Of a stretch of DNA of 64,000 nucleotides, positions 10,249 through 18,245 are shown piece after piece. A model generated the notes under the pieces. It searched no databases, was not told the DNA's origin, and saw only the letters and a list, made by a program, of their open reading frames with translations. Numbering within the stretch: position 1 is the stretch's first letter; every line of letters starts with the position of its first letter. The DNA is from Neobacillus cucumis. GTDB lineage: Bacteria; Bacillota; Bacilli; Bacillales_B; DSM-18226. The position numbers were made by a program, and so were the translations under genes. The stretch covers positions 1-64,000 of the forward strand of contig NZ_JAMBOH010000027.1 of NCBI RefSeq assembly GCF_023715505.1. The letters run 5' to 3'.

Positions 10249-10773
10249 ATGCGTTTACAGGGGAAGAAAATTATCAGCTTGGTTCATCATGAATTTGAGG
10301 ATTTAGAACTTTGGTACCCGATTTTAAGGCTTAAAGAAGAGGGGGCAGTTGTCCATTTAGCAGGAGAACTTGCTAACGAAACCTATATTGGTAAATATGG
10401 CGTTCCCGCTAAGTCCGAATTTGCTTATGCTGATGTGAAGGCTGAGGACTATGATGCCATTTTAGTTCCTGGAGGATGGGCTCCTGATAAAATCCGCCGT
10501 TTTCCTGAGGTCCTTAGTCTACTTCAGGATATGAATGCCAGCGAAAAACCGATCGGTCAAATTTGCCATGCAGGGTGGGTCCTCATTTCCGCAAAAATTC
10601 TGGAAGGTAAAAAAGTAACCAGTACACCTGGTATTAAGGATGATATGGAAAATGCAGGAGCCATCTGGTATGACGAGCCTGTCGTCACTGACGGTCACAT
10701 TGTTTCAAGTCGCCGCCCGCCTGATCTGCCTGACTATTTACGGGAATTTATTTCTGTATTAGAACGAAAATAA
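10249..10773 (+). CDS. DJ-1/PfpI family protein (glyoxalase/deglycase or stress protease type)
   Basis: 174 residues, the usual length for PfpI/YfkM-type proteins. ATG follows GGAAAGGAAATGGGAT. The N-terminal strand carries HEFEDLELWYP, with Glu17 in the place of the conserved acidic partner. The nucleophile elbow is ICHAGW with Cys106 and His107, and a GIKDD segment follows the catalytic loop. Members are cytoplasmic and are variously reported as peptidases, glyoxalases or repair deglycases acting on glyoxal-modified molecules. The sequence alone does not decide between these. It stands alone with its own terminator. The two aldo/keto reductases 13 kb downstream act on similar aldehydes but are not linked to it. 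Confidence 0.88.
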   Translation: MRLQGKKIISLVHHEFEDLELWYPILRLKEEGAVVHLAGELANETYIGKYGVPAKSEFAYADVKAEDYDAILVPGGWAPDKIRRFPEVLSLLQDMNASEKPIGQICHAGWVLISAKILEGKKVTSTPGIKDDMENAGAIWYDEPVVTDGHIVSSRRPPDLPDYLREFISVLERK

Positions 10774-10804
10774 AATTGTGTGTCACACTGGGAAAATCAG
10801 TGAG

Positions 10805-10841
10805 AATAAACTGTTCATTTTAAATGGACAGTTTATTTTGA
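10805..10841 (+). terminator. Terminator after the DJ-1/PfpI gene
   Basis: A 16-bp stem with one G-T pair (AATAAACTGT... and its complement) followed by a short T-rich stretch. Confidence 0.75.
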
Positions 10842-10933
10842 TTAAGTCCTACCAGATGAACTTCTGATGCCTCCAACACTCCTCGACAATTTTTTCCTGT
10901 TCCGGGATTCAACAATCCACTATTTCAATGGAA

Positions 10934-11147
10934 TGAAGCTGTTTTTAATTAAACGTTTGATCAATGGTGAAAAAGCTAAAATTTAGTCGGAAAGTGGGGA
11001 GAGTGTAGAAATTACTCATTTTCTAGGAAATAATTGCTTGTTTATTAAAAAAAAGAATTGTAAATGAGACAATCTTTTTATTGAGGGTTAAATGAAAACT
11101 CTTTTATAGCGGGGGTTACAGGGGATTTTATCAAACGTTTGATTAGG
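10934..11147. repeat. Diverged relative of the dispersed palindrome-bearing element
   Basis: The left box GAAGCTGTTTTTAATTAAAC continues as GTTTGATC at 10934-10960. The right box, with the perfect palindrome ATCAAACGTTTGAT, lies near 11130. Spacing and box order match the three better-conserved copies at 15.7, 18.3 and 26.2 kb, as does an internal GACAATCTTTTT. The rest has diverged. The whole gene-free stretch 10842-11491 holds nothing else recognisable. Confidence 0.6.
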
Positions 11148-11491
11148 AATAGCCTTGAACGAATCTTGACGAAATTCGGAAGCATTCATCCTTAATCAAG
11201 AAAAGTACTCAGGCTCGTTTATAAAGTTTGTCATGACAGCTATCCTTAATTTATACATTAGTCCAATAGTAAAACTTTAGGTATAAGGGCTAAAGGTGAT
11301 TAGAAGGATTTACTTTCCTCTTTTATCTTTCATCTCTTAAAATACATAGTAGGAGGTAGAGCAGCCTGTTTTTGCTTCAATATTGAATGCGTTTGACGTA
11401 TAGTAGAATTCAAAAAATGCTATCTTTCGAAAAAAGGAAAATGTAGAAGTATAATGGAAACATATAGTTTAAATTAGGAAGGTTGATAGAG

Positions 11492-12508
11492 TTGGGGGAA
11501 TTTCTAGATTTTTCATATGAGAATTTTAGGTACAAACTTTATGTTCCGAGCGAATATCAAGAAGACAAAGATACTCCGTTGATGGTAATGCTTCATGGAT
11601 GTGAACAATCTCCGGATGATTTTGCTGCTGGAACAAATATGAATGAGCTTGCTGAAAAAGAAAATTTTCTCGTACTCTATCCTGACATGAATCACCTGTT
11701 TAATCCTATGGATCCGGCTGGTTATAACCTATTTGGATGCTGGAACTGGTTTTTAGATAAAAATCAGCACCGTGGAGAGGGACATCCCAGGTTAATTAAT
11801 GCAATCATTAATCAGGTTAAAAGTAGATACCGCATCGATTCAGGTAAGGTGTTCGCAGCGGGATTATCTGCAGGTGCGGCACTCGCTTGCATTCTTGGAG
11901 TTACCTATCCGGATGTATTTAGCGGTATCGGAGTGTGTTCGGGACTTCCCTATGATGCTGCTAATGTATTTTTTCTAACCGATCCGATGGCTAAGGCAGC
12001 TACAGAAAGCATGCAAAAAGGCGTTTCGGACCCCTATGCATGCGGAAACAGAGCTTTTCAGGAAATGGGAAAGTTCAAGAAGAAAATGCCTGTCATTGTT
12101 TTCCATGGCATCTGCGATACAATTGTACATCCCATTAATGGACAGCAGGTTATCATACAGTGGGCACAAACTAATTTTCTTGTAGAAGGTGGTAAAGGAA
12201 GAGCTGATATTACACCTTTCCAGGTCAAATCAGACCTTATCAATGGAAGAAGTTGTACGAAACATGCATACGGAGATAGGGGCGGTGAACTTTTAATGGA
12301 ACTATGGATGATTGATCAAATGGGGCACGCATGGTCTGGCGGGAGCTCAAATGGTTCTTATACGGATCCATCAGGCCCCAATGCAACAGAAATCATTTGG
12401 GATTTTTTCACCAAACACCATCAGCCCCATGTTGAAAATCTGGTCGAAGCACCTAAAAAGAACTTTTTTCTTCGTCTTTTTACGAAGCTTTTTAAGAAAA
12501 GAGGATAA
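11492..12508 (+). CDS. PHB-depolymerase family esterase
   Basis: TTG 11492 is taken as the start because AGGAAGG ends 9 nt upstream; the earlier in-frame TTG at 11483 would touch it. This gives 338 residues. The fold is an alpha/beta hydrolase of the Esterase_PHB/LpqC type, with oxyanion segment MLHGCEQ, lipase box GLSAG, acid segment ICDTIVHP and catalytic His in MGHAWSGG, all in the expected order. No signal peptide is visible, so a cytoplasmic carboxylesterase or depolymerase of short polyhydroxyalkanoates or acylated substrates is likely. No pha genes are in the window. The substrate is not known. It forms a single-gene unit. Confidence 0.85.
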   Translation: MGEFLDFSYENFRYKLYVPSEYQEDKDTPLMVMLHGCEQSPDDFAAGTNMNELAEKENFLVLYPDMNHLFNPMDPAGYNLFGCWNWFLDKNQHRGEGHPRLINAIINQVKSRYRIDSGKVFAAGLSAGAALACILGVTYPDVFSGIGVCSGLPYDAANVFFLTDPMAKAATESMQKGVSDPYACGNRAFQEMGKFKKKMPVIVFHGICDTIVHPINGQQVIIQWAQTNFLVEGGKGRADITPFQVKSDLINGRSCTKHAYGDRGGELLMELWMIDQMGHAWSGGSSNGSYTDPSGPNATEIIWDFFTKHHQPHVENLVEAPKKNFFLRLFTKLFKKRG

Positions 12509-12659
12509 ACCTATTTTCCGATTTTTCTAATCTATTTAAGACTTCATCTCTATTCCCGCTTTTAAGACCTTCATACCTATTTTCTATTGAAATAGAAAGA
12601 TATAATCGTTTTATAATAAAAGATAGATTAATCATAACTAGAATGGGGAAGATAATTAG

Positions 12660-13556
12660 ATGTTTAAAAAGGGATTAGCCATCTTTGTTGCCATGTTTGT
12701 TTTATTTGCAGGATTTCTTGTCGTTAAACCGGTTCAAGCTGCGGCAAGCGTAACAAAATACGTAACAGCGACTACATTGAATGTCAGAACAGGTCCGGGA
12801 ACGACCTACAACATTGTCACAACCGTTAAGCAAAACCAAGCTGTCACTGTTTCAGAAACGAAAGGCTCTTGGGATAAAGTAACGGTTGCTGGTAAAACAG
12901 GGTGGGCATCCAATCAATACCTAACCACTAAAAAGCCTGCAGCCCCGACTAAAAATTTGGCGGAAGGGTTAAAGACAATAGGAAGTAACAAGCAGTTAAT
13001 TCTTGTGACTTCTAACGGTTACAATACCTCAAATGCTGAAATTCGTACCTTTGAGAGAAACTCCCAAGGAAAATGGGTTCCTGTTTTAACCACAACAGGC
13101 CATATTGGTAAATATGGATTTGCCACTGCCGCAAGTATGAATGAAGGCGGTAAAAAGTCTCCAATTGGGAAGTATTCCATTGGAACCGCATTTGGACGTT
13201 ATGGAAATCCAGGAACCAAAATGCCTTATCGAAAAATCACAAGCGATGATGTATGGGTGGATGATCCAGCTTCAAAACTTTACAACACTTGGCAATCAAG
13301 AAGTAAAACACAAGGTCAGTGGAAGAGTGCTGAAAACATGAATATCGCAGCTTATACCTATGGTTTCGTTATCAACTACAATACACAGCGAACTCCGTAT
13401 AAAGGTAGTGCGATCTTCTTCCACATTGGAAGTGGATATACGCTGGGATGTACTTCAACTACTCAAACGAATGTTGTCAACATCTTGAAATGGTTGGATC
13501 CTAAAAAGAATCCAGTCATCATTCAAACTCCGATTCAGGAGCTAAACAAATACTGA
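12660..13556 (+). CDS. Exported SH3b-domain L,D-transpeptidase
   Basis: 298 residues. A signal peptide (FKKGLAIFVAMFVLF... ending VQAAA) is followed by one bacterial SH3 domain at about 31-90 (TTLNVRTGPGT) and a YkuD-type L,D-transpeptidase domain of the COG3786 kind at about 100-285. The catalytic pair is His255 and Cys264 in FFHIGSGYTLGC. The family cross-links or edits peptidoglycan stem peptides outside the membrane; SH3b binds the wall. ATG follows GGGGAAG. A possible promoter is TTGAAA at 12587 and TATAAT at 12612 with a 19-nt spacer. The broken paralogue at 9183-9901 keeps the first part of this promoter. Confidence 0.9.
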   Translation: MFKKGLAIFVAMFVLFAGFLVVKPVQAAASVTKYVTATTLNVRTGPGTTYNIVTTVKQNQAVTVSETKGSWDKVTVAGKTGWASNQYLTTKKPAAPTKNLAEGLKTIGSNKQLILVTSNGYNTSNAEIRTFERNSQGKWVPVLTTTGHIGKYGFATAASMNEGGKKSPIGKYSIGTAFGRYGNPGTKMPYRKITSDDVWVDDPASKLYNTWQSRSKTQGQWKSAENMNIAAYTYGFVINYNTQRTPYKGSAIFFHIGSGYTLGCTSTTQTNVVNILKWLDPKKNPVIIQTPIQELNKY

Positions 13557-13639
13557 TTTTTCAATTTTGTAATGGGTTTACTTACGAACGTTAAAAAGCA
13601 AGGGAAACACTCTTTTCAGGAGAATCGCAATTTAAATTT

Positions 13640-13674
13640 GTCCTTCATATCCAGATGAAGGACATTTTTTTTCA
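13640..13674 (+). terminator. Terminator after the L,D-transpeptidase gene
   Basis: GTCCTTCAT pairs with ATGAAGGAC, followed by a run of eight T interrupted by one A. Confidence 0.85.
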
Positions 13675-13692
13675 AAGAACAGGGCGAGCTAA

Positions 13693-13914
13693 GGTTATAG
13701 ACGACCGAACTCCGTTACCAAGCCCAAGTTGGGTAGACAATAGGGGTTATAGACGACCGAACTCCGTTACCAAGCCCAAGTTGGGTAGACAATAGGGGTT
13801 ATAGACGACCGAACTCCGTTACCAAGCCCAAGTTAGGTAGACAATCAGGGTTATAGACGACCGAACTCTGTTTCCAAGCCCAAGTTAGGTAGACAATCAG
13901 GGTTATAGACGACC
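13693..13914. repeat. 52-bp tandem repeat array, copy 1
   Basis: Four complete units start at 13693, 13745, 13797 and 13849, and a fifth partial unit at 13901. Each runs from GGTTATAGACGACCGAAC through CCAAGTTGGG to TAGACAAT. The period is exactly 52 and units differ by only a few bases. It ends about 20 bp before the stop codon of the convergent DnaD-like gene. The reverse complement matches the array at 62333-62631. Confidence 0.95.
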
Positions 13915-13932
13915 ATAACGTTTCCGGCATAC

Positions 13933-14922
13933 TTACTGATCTTCTCCTGCCGTAAGGTCAGGTTCAAATCCACTTGGAATATGTCTTCTGGTAGAAAACG
14001 CTTTGATAGATTCCCTATGTTTAGGTACAGGCCTTTGGTTCTGATGATACGAATCAATTTCCTCAACAGTCAGTAAAGATTCAATTTCCCAGTTTTTAAG
14101 AATCGCAAAAACATAACCCAGACTGCGCTTGTTATTGGCACATGCAATATTCATCGCTTTTAGTATCACATCTTTTGGCTGAAGGAAACTAGAATTATCT
14201 AACCAAGATAACAGCTGCTGTTTGGCACTGATGTTCGTAAAACCAAATCCGTTGTAATCCCAAAACTCAATGATTTCTTTCACATCATCTGTATTTTGAT
14301 GATCCACTACGAATGGATTGTTCTCTATATTTGGCTGAAGAACTTCTTGTTGTTGTTTTTCTTTTTCTTCTTCTTTTTCTTTTTGTCCACGCATCGTATA
14401 GCGATACGTCAACGTATCGTCATGCTCTCCATATAGAGGATTTAGATATGTATCATTTTCATCTTGCTCGCTAGCCTCATTGTCGAAAACCATTTCTTCT
14501 TGTTCACAGAAAGATTCATATAGGCTGCGAATTTCCTGTCTTTGAATAGGGTCCAATACATATCGAATCAGTGAGAGATCTTCTACCTCCTTTAACTCGG
14601 AAAAGATACAATCCATCACCGGTTTTCCCACTTTTTGTAGGTTATCTTTCCCCCAGTTTTTAATCGCAAGTTCTCTCGTTTCAGGATTGTAACGAATCAA
14701 CTCGTGATGCTGGATAAATCGTTCCATTAACGAATAAACACTCTCAATCGAATAACCGAGATCAAATGCCATTTGTTTTTTCGTAATCTTATAGATTCCA
14801 ATTTGAGTTGTAAAGGGATTTGTAAGTAGATATAGGTAAAAAAACTTGTCCTCTGGAGTAAACTCCTCTATAACGATCGGATTCTCCCAAAAATCTGTAT
14901 GTATCATTCTATATTTCGCCAT
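13933..14922 (-). CDS. DnaD-like replication-initiation domain protein
   Basis: The start is set at ATG 14922 (MAKYRMIHTDFW), which begins the conserved N-terminus. The 27 codons further upstream run through a REP element and are not expected in the protein. 329 residues: a winged-helix-like N-terminal part (1-90), an acidic then Lys/Glu-rich linker (about 140-200), and a DnaD domain at about 213-283 ending in the characteristic YVFAILKNW. Such proteins occur in phages, plasmids and chromosomes, where they remodel DNA or help load helicase. Here it sits where the YvrJ gene lies in the paralogous locus at 39.1 kb, downstream of DUF1659 and DUF2922 genes, which suggests replacement by recombination. 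Confidence 0.85.
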   Translation of the reverse strand: MAKYRMIHTDFWENPIVIEEFTPEDKFFYLYLLTNPFTTQIGIYKITKKQMAFDLGYSIESVYSLMERFIQHHELIRYNPETRELAIKNWGKDNLQKVGKPVMDCIFSELKEVEDLSLIRYVLDPIQRQEIRSLYESFCEQEEMVFDNEASEQDENDTYLNPLYGEHDDTLTYRYTMRGQKEKEEEKEKQQQEVLQPNIENNPFVVDHQNTDDVKEIIEFWDYNGFGFTNISAKQQLLSWLDNSSFLQPKDVILKAMNIACANNKRSLGYVFAILKNWEIESLLTVEEIDSYHQNQRPVPKHRESIKAFSTRRHIPSGFEPDLTAGEDQ

Positions 14923-14958
14923 CCTGAACCACTGCCTTTCTCTTAAGGGTTTGATTCC

Positions 14959-14986
14959 GAAGCGTAAGAACCGTCCCCGCGCTTCC
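14959..14986 (-). repeat. REP-like element
   Basis: GAAGCG...AGAACCGTCCCC...GCTTCC. The preceding TTGATTCCGAAG is shared with the element at 39320. Confidence 0.85.
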
Positions 14987-15018
14987 AAAAAGGCCAGGTT
15001 CAAGAGAACCCAGCCTTG
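14986..15018 (-). terminator. Terminator of the first DUF1659-DUF2922 operon
   Basis: On the minus strand AAGGCTGGGTTC pairs with GAACCTGGCCTT, followed by TTT. The same hairpin, with base changes, ends the second operon at 39363-39399. Confidence 0.75.
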
Positions 15019-15024
15019 CTGTTA

Positions 15025-15243
15025 TTATGCTAGTTCATAGTCAGTTACATTGCGGTCGATGACTCTTGCACCTTTTGCAGACGTAAGCTTGCCGCTGCCT
15101 GTAGTAAATACGTTAGCTGTAATAATCTGTGCCATGGAGAGTTTTACCACTGCTTCGTCTACTGGCTCCTTTGGATTGTCCACTGTGATTTTCGCAGTTT
15201 TTCCAAACTCGGTATCAAATTGCAATTCTAAGGTTTTAGCCAT
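15025..15243 (-). CDS. DUF2922 family protein, copy 1
   Basis: 72 residues, typical for DUF2922. ATG follows a GGGAGGTG-type site. The core AKTLELQFDTEFGK and the VTDYELA end are shared with copy 2 at 39404 (about nine residues in ten identical). The function is unknown. The family is nearly always found with DUF1659 in Bacillales, as here, where it is the second gene after a 37-nt gap. No signal peptide or membrane segment is visible. The conserved pairing suggests a small two-component structure, possibly spore- or surface-related, but nothing in the sequence shows this. Confidence 0.85.
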   Translation of the reverse strand: MAKTLELQFDTEFGKTAKITVDNPKEPVDEAVVKLSMAQIITANVFTTGSGKLTSAKGARVIDRNVTDYELA

Positions 15244-15280
15244 TTCTTTTCACCTCCCATCCTTTGATTTTTATTGAACA

Positions 15281-15499
15281 TTAACCAATAATCTCCGAGC
15301 TGTCATTGCGTTCGACTTTGTTTAAGTCAGCGTTGCATAAAACTGAGATCGCCTGTGCTGCCTGGAACAGCTGGTCAGCGGTTGCCGCTTTCGTTACATT
15401 GCTAAATGTTTTAGACTTCAAAATTGGATTTCCTTCGTTATCAATTCCCGATTGAAATACCAACCGAAGCTTTGTCGTTTCTAGTAATCCTTGTGCCAT
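15281..15499 (-). CDS. DUF1659 family protein, copy 1
   Basis: Start at ATG 15499: GGAGGTG lies 8 nt upstream, whereas the TTG two codons earlier would be too close. 72 residues beginning MAQGLLETTKLRLVF and containing NEGNPILKSKTFSNV, the core of DUF1659. It is first in an operon with the DUF2922 gene. Copy 2 is at 39659. Function unknown. Confidence 0.85.
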   Translation of the reverse strand: MAQGLLETTKLRLVFQSGIDNEGNPILKSKTFSNVTKAATADQLFQAAQAISVLCNADLNKVERNDSSEIIG

Positions 15500-15514
15500 C
15501 TTCAATCACCTCCT

Positions 15515-15556
15515 TTCGTCTTATATATATAGTTTGAGAGGATAAAAGGACAGTTA
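15515..15556 (-). promoter_or_regulatory. Conserved upstream region of the DUF1659 operon, copy 1
   Basis: About 45 bp upstream of both DUF1659 copies is nearly identical. It includes ACTATATATATAAG, a possible -10, and CTGTCCTTTTA about 17 bp before it. No good sigma-A -35 is visible, so the sigma factor is uncertain. Confidence 0.5.
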
Positions 15557-15648
15557 GGTCGAAACTATTTTTACTAGTTTGTTTATTGGAGGTCCGTGCA
15601 TGAGGAAGAACCACGGAAAGAAGGCTGTGCCAAGGTTAGCACAGCCTA

Positions 15649-16075
15649 GCACTTTGCTCCACTTAGGTCTTAATTAACTTCAAATAGAAATTGTTGCTAC
15701 TCGAACAGGGGTGTCTATGTACATGTGTCATATAAGTTTGGAGAGACAACTATTGACATATTTTTTAGAGGTTAGAAGTAAGTAATTCAGGATTAGAGAG
15801 AAGTGAAGCCATTTTTAATTAAACGTTTGTGTAATGGGGTAAAAGTGTGAATTTAATAGGATTATGTAATTTCAAGAGAAGAAGGTCCGAATTTGTGGAA
15901 AGGTGAGTTTTCGTATACAGGTTTCTGTTTTCAAACTCGACAATCTTTTTTCACACTTTGCAGGGGAATGACGAATAGACCAACACTTGAAGCTATTTTA
16001 ATCAAACGTTTGAATAGTGTAGCACATAGGGAATCTAGTCGTAGGGATGTCGTTTCCTGTAAAGAGGTTTAGAAC
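15649..16075. repeat. Dispersed palindrome-bearing element, copy B
   Basis: About 420 bp, homologous to 18246-18662 and 26108-26492. It begins TCCACTTAGGTCTTAAT. It contains GGAGAGACAA, TTGACATATTTTTTAGAGG, the left box GAAGCCATTTTTAATTAAAC (15804), CTCGACAATC, and the right box GAAGCTATTTTAATCAAACG (15989). No coding frame is conserved between copies. The rest of 15500-16220 holds a short inverted repeat (AGGCTGTGC/GCACAGCCT, 15622-15650) and nothing else. Confidence 0.85.
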
Positions 16076-16218
16076 GCAGGGAATCAGCCAATTTTTGGCA
16101 TGTTTCTAAGAGAAGTCTATAATCGTAATCTTAAGATTTACATGCAGATTCATGGCTCTTCTGCATGGTCAAGCTGGAGGAGATAAGGGATAGGCTGAGT
16201 AAGGTTTTGAATTAGAAA

Positions 16219-16254
16219 GAAGTCCCTGCTACTAGAGTAGAAGGGACTTTTCAA
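16219..16254 (+). terminator. Orphan terminator-like hairpin
   Basis: AAGTCCCT pairs with AGGGACTT, followed by TT. No intact gene lies directly upstream, so it probably belongs to a lost gene. Confidence 0.5.
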
Positions 16255-16259
16255 TTTAG

Positions 16260-16403
16260 TTGGCTACGGAACCTTTTAACCATGCAAAACAATTTCCGCA
16301 TGGTTTTCTTGGTAAGATTTATTCGGATATGGGACATCAGTGGGATTTTGACCGAGTCAAATTCCTCACTGATGGCGAAGAGTATCTTGAGGCATTAAAG
16401 TAA
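16260..16403 (+). pseudogene. Unidentified gene remnant (about 47 codons, no start)
   Basis: An open frame without start or ribosome site ends in a segment of balanced composition (KIYSDMGHQWDFDRVKFL) and TAA at 16401. It reads like the C-terminus of a globular protein. The family is not recognised. It lies among other remnants. Confidence 0.35.
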
Positions 16404-16430
16404 TGTAATCCTTCTGGAACTGGTTATGGA

Positions 16431-16700
16431 ATGAGTTATGATGAGACGGCAGAAAGAATTACAAAGCAACAGGAAGAGCGTAAGAAGGAACAACTAGAAC
16501 TGGAATTGTATCGTCTAGTTATGAATTTATCTGTAGAAGAACAGAATATGTATCTTTCTAAATCCTTCAAACGTCGATTAAGAAGAGGAAAATGTACTAG
16601 ACGGAATGTTGAGTTGCCTGAGTATTTCAGAAAAGAAGATATTCCTTCCTTCTTAGTAAAGAAGATAGAAAATCCGACGACGGATCTCTTTCAATCGTAG
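16431..16700 (+). CDS. Small hypothetical protein, strongly charged
   Basis: 89 residues rich in Glu, Lys and Arg. The N-terminal half looks helical (TKQQEERKKEQLELELYRL) and a basic cluster (KSFKRRLRRGK) lies near the middle. No good ribosome site precedes the ATG. A second frame running from about 16670 to TAA 16805-16807 ends in a hydrophobic tail (FLSIILVNFVI) and looks like the end of another lost membrane protein. The gene may itself be a leftover; the family is not recognised. Confidence 0.4.
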   Translation: MSYDETAERITKQQEERKKEQLELELYRLVMNLSVEEQNMYLSKSFKRRLRRGKCTRRNVELPEYFRKEDIPSFLVKKIENPTTDLFQS

Positions 16701-16847
16701 GATATCTTGCTGACCCATTTAGTATTAGTGATGATCAATTGCCATTTTGGATCGGTCTTAATGCCTGGTCTTTTTTATCTATCATTCTGGTAAATTTCGT
16801 CATATAATAAAATTGCATTATACAAATATATTAACGGGGGTTTTAAT

Positions 16848-17233
16848 GTGGAATGGTATGCATAAGCAATGAAGAATTACGCTAATTTTAGTGGGAGAGT
16901 CTACTCGGAAAGAGTATTGGATGTTTTATCTATTTAATTCATATTCATATTCATATTTGCCATTTTTATTATGATGGCTGTAACAGAATCAGATATGTTT
17001 TATTCCCTTCTAATACTTTATTACTTGGCTATTATCATTCTGACTATTTCTGTTAGTGTTCGTCATTTACATGACATTGGCAAGGGCGGAGCTGCAGTTT
17101 TATGGATTTTCGTACTGGTCCTATCATTCATCTTGTTCACGTTTGTTGAGAAAGTCAACAAGGTGATAACCTATATGGTCCAGATCCTCATGCAGTACAG
17201 GTACCACAAACAAAAGATTGGCAACAACTATAG
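16848..17233 (+). pseudogene. DUF805 membrane protein gene, frameshifted
   Basis: GTG 16848 follows a GGGGG site and begins the usual DUF805 opening (VEWY). The hallmark KNYANFSGR, RKEYWMFYLFN and SVRHLHDIGKGG are all present but lie in different frames. A TAA interrupts the reading after five codons, a shift lies between GR and RKEYW, another before the second membrane segment, and another in an A-run before SQQGDNLYGPDP. The original stop is at 17231-17233. A 101-codon open frame at 16971-17276 is only the middle fragment. The gene is inactive. Confidence 0.85.
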
Positions 17234-17382
17234 GCTAAATGAAGATGATTCAGTGCTTCATATAGTAGATTATTAATTATTGATGAACCGGCGGTAATAC
17301 ATGATAACGGAAACACTTTTATGATGAGGATTGCTTAACAGAATACTAAATGAAAAAGAAAATGAACAAGAAGGGGAAAATT

Positions 17383-18045
17383 ATGAAAACAATATTGGTA
17401 TTTCTTAAAAAAAGATGGAGATATGTACTAACAGCAGTAATCGCATTAATTATTGGTTCATCTGGCGGTCCATCGCAGAGTGACTTAGATAAAGTTAATG
17501 CACAAGTGAAATCACTACAAAAGCAATTAACTACTAAGACAGAAACTGTTGCAAGTTTGAAGTCAGATAACAAGGATTTACAATCAGATAACAAGGAATT
17601 GCAAGCAAAAGTAGATGAAGCGGCTCCTTGGTTTAAGCTATCTGAAACAGAGAAAGCTAATCAGCAAAAAGAAGCTGACGCTAAGGCGGCTGAATTAGCT
17701 AAGAAAGAAGAACAGCGTAAGGCGGCAGAAGCTAAAGCAGAAGAAGAAAAGAAAAAGGCAGAAGAAAAGGCTGCAGCCCAAGCGGAAGCTCAAGCATTGG
17801 CAGCTAAGACAAAAACATTTGGTGCTGGTAAGTACCTAGTTGGTCGTGACATTGAACCAGGTCTTTATGATGCTGTAGCTTCTAGTGGTCAAGGGAACTT
17901 CTTTGTTAATGATGGCATGAAGGTAAATGAAATGTTTGGTGTTGGCGGGGGCTTTTATAATGGTCAGTACAATAATTTAGAACTTGAAGATGGAGACACT
18001 ATCGATCTTAACAATGATTTACACGTTAAATTTGTTCCTAAGTAA
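17383..18045 (+). CDS. Membrane-anchored coiled-coil protein with beta C-terminal domain
   Basis: ATG 17383 is chosen because AAGGGG lies 7 nt upstream; the ATG at 17350 has no site. 220 residues. A short cytoplasmic start and one membrane helix (about 13-29) are followed by a long coiled coil, first with SDNKDLQSDNKELQ heptads, then an Ala/Glu/Lys-rich stretch to about 155. The C-terminal domain of about 65 residues has AGKYLVGRDIEPGLYDA. This last motif is widespread in small Firmicute surface proteins of unknown role. It is likely held at the membrane with the C-terminal domain outside. It stands alone with its own terminator. Confidence 0.75.
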   Translation: MKTILVFLKKRWRYVLTAVIALIIGSSGGPSQSDLDKVNAQVKSLQKQLTTKTETVASLKSDNKDLQSDNKELQAKVDEAAPWFKLSETEKANQQKEADAKAAELAKKEEQRKAAEAKAEEEKKKAEEKAAAQAEAQALAAKTKTFGAGKYLVGRDIEPGLYDAVASSGQGNFFVNDGMKVNEMFGVGGGFYNGQYNNLELEDGDTIDLNNDLHVKFVPK

Positions 18046-18108
18046 TGTATAAAAAACTTGGTAGATTATGCAGTATAAATATTCACTTTTCTCTATTATT
18101 ACAGACAA

Positions 18109-18150
18109 CAAAAATAGGCTGCCACCATGGTATCGGGTAGCCTATTTTTG
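18109..18150 (+). terminator. Terminator after the coiled-coil protein gene
   Basis: AAAAATAGGCT pairs with AGCCTATTTTT around a GC-rich inner loop. The T tail is part of the stem, so it may work in both directions. Confidence 0.8.
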
Positions 18151-18245
18151 TTATGCTGTTTAGATGATATCAACGACCTGTGTACACTATAGTCGTCCAT
18201 AACAAATGCAGTACCATCGATATCTCCTGCAACGTGTTTTGGTCT

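Noticed and set aside
13693..13914. CRISPR array
   Set aside because: The 52-bp units are repeated in full, with no alternation of constant repeats and unique spacers, and no cas genes are near. The same applies to 62333-62631.
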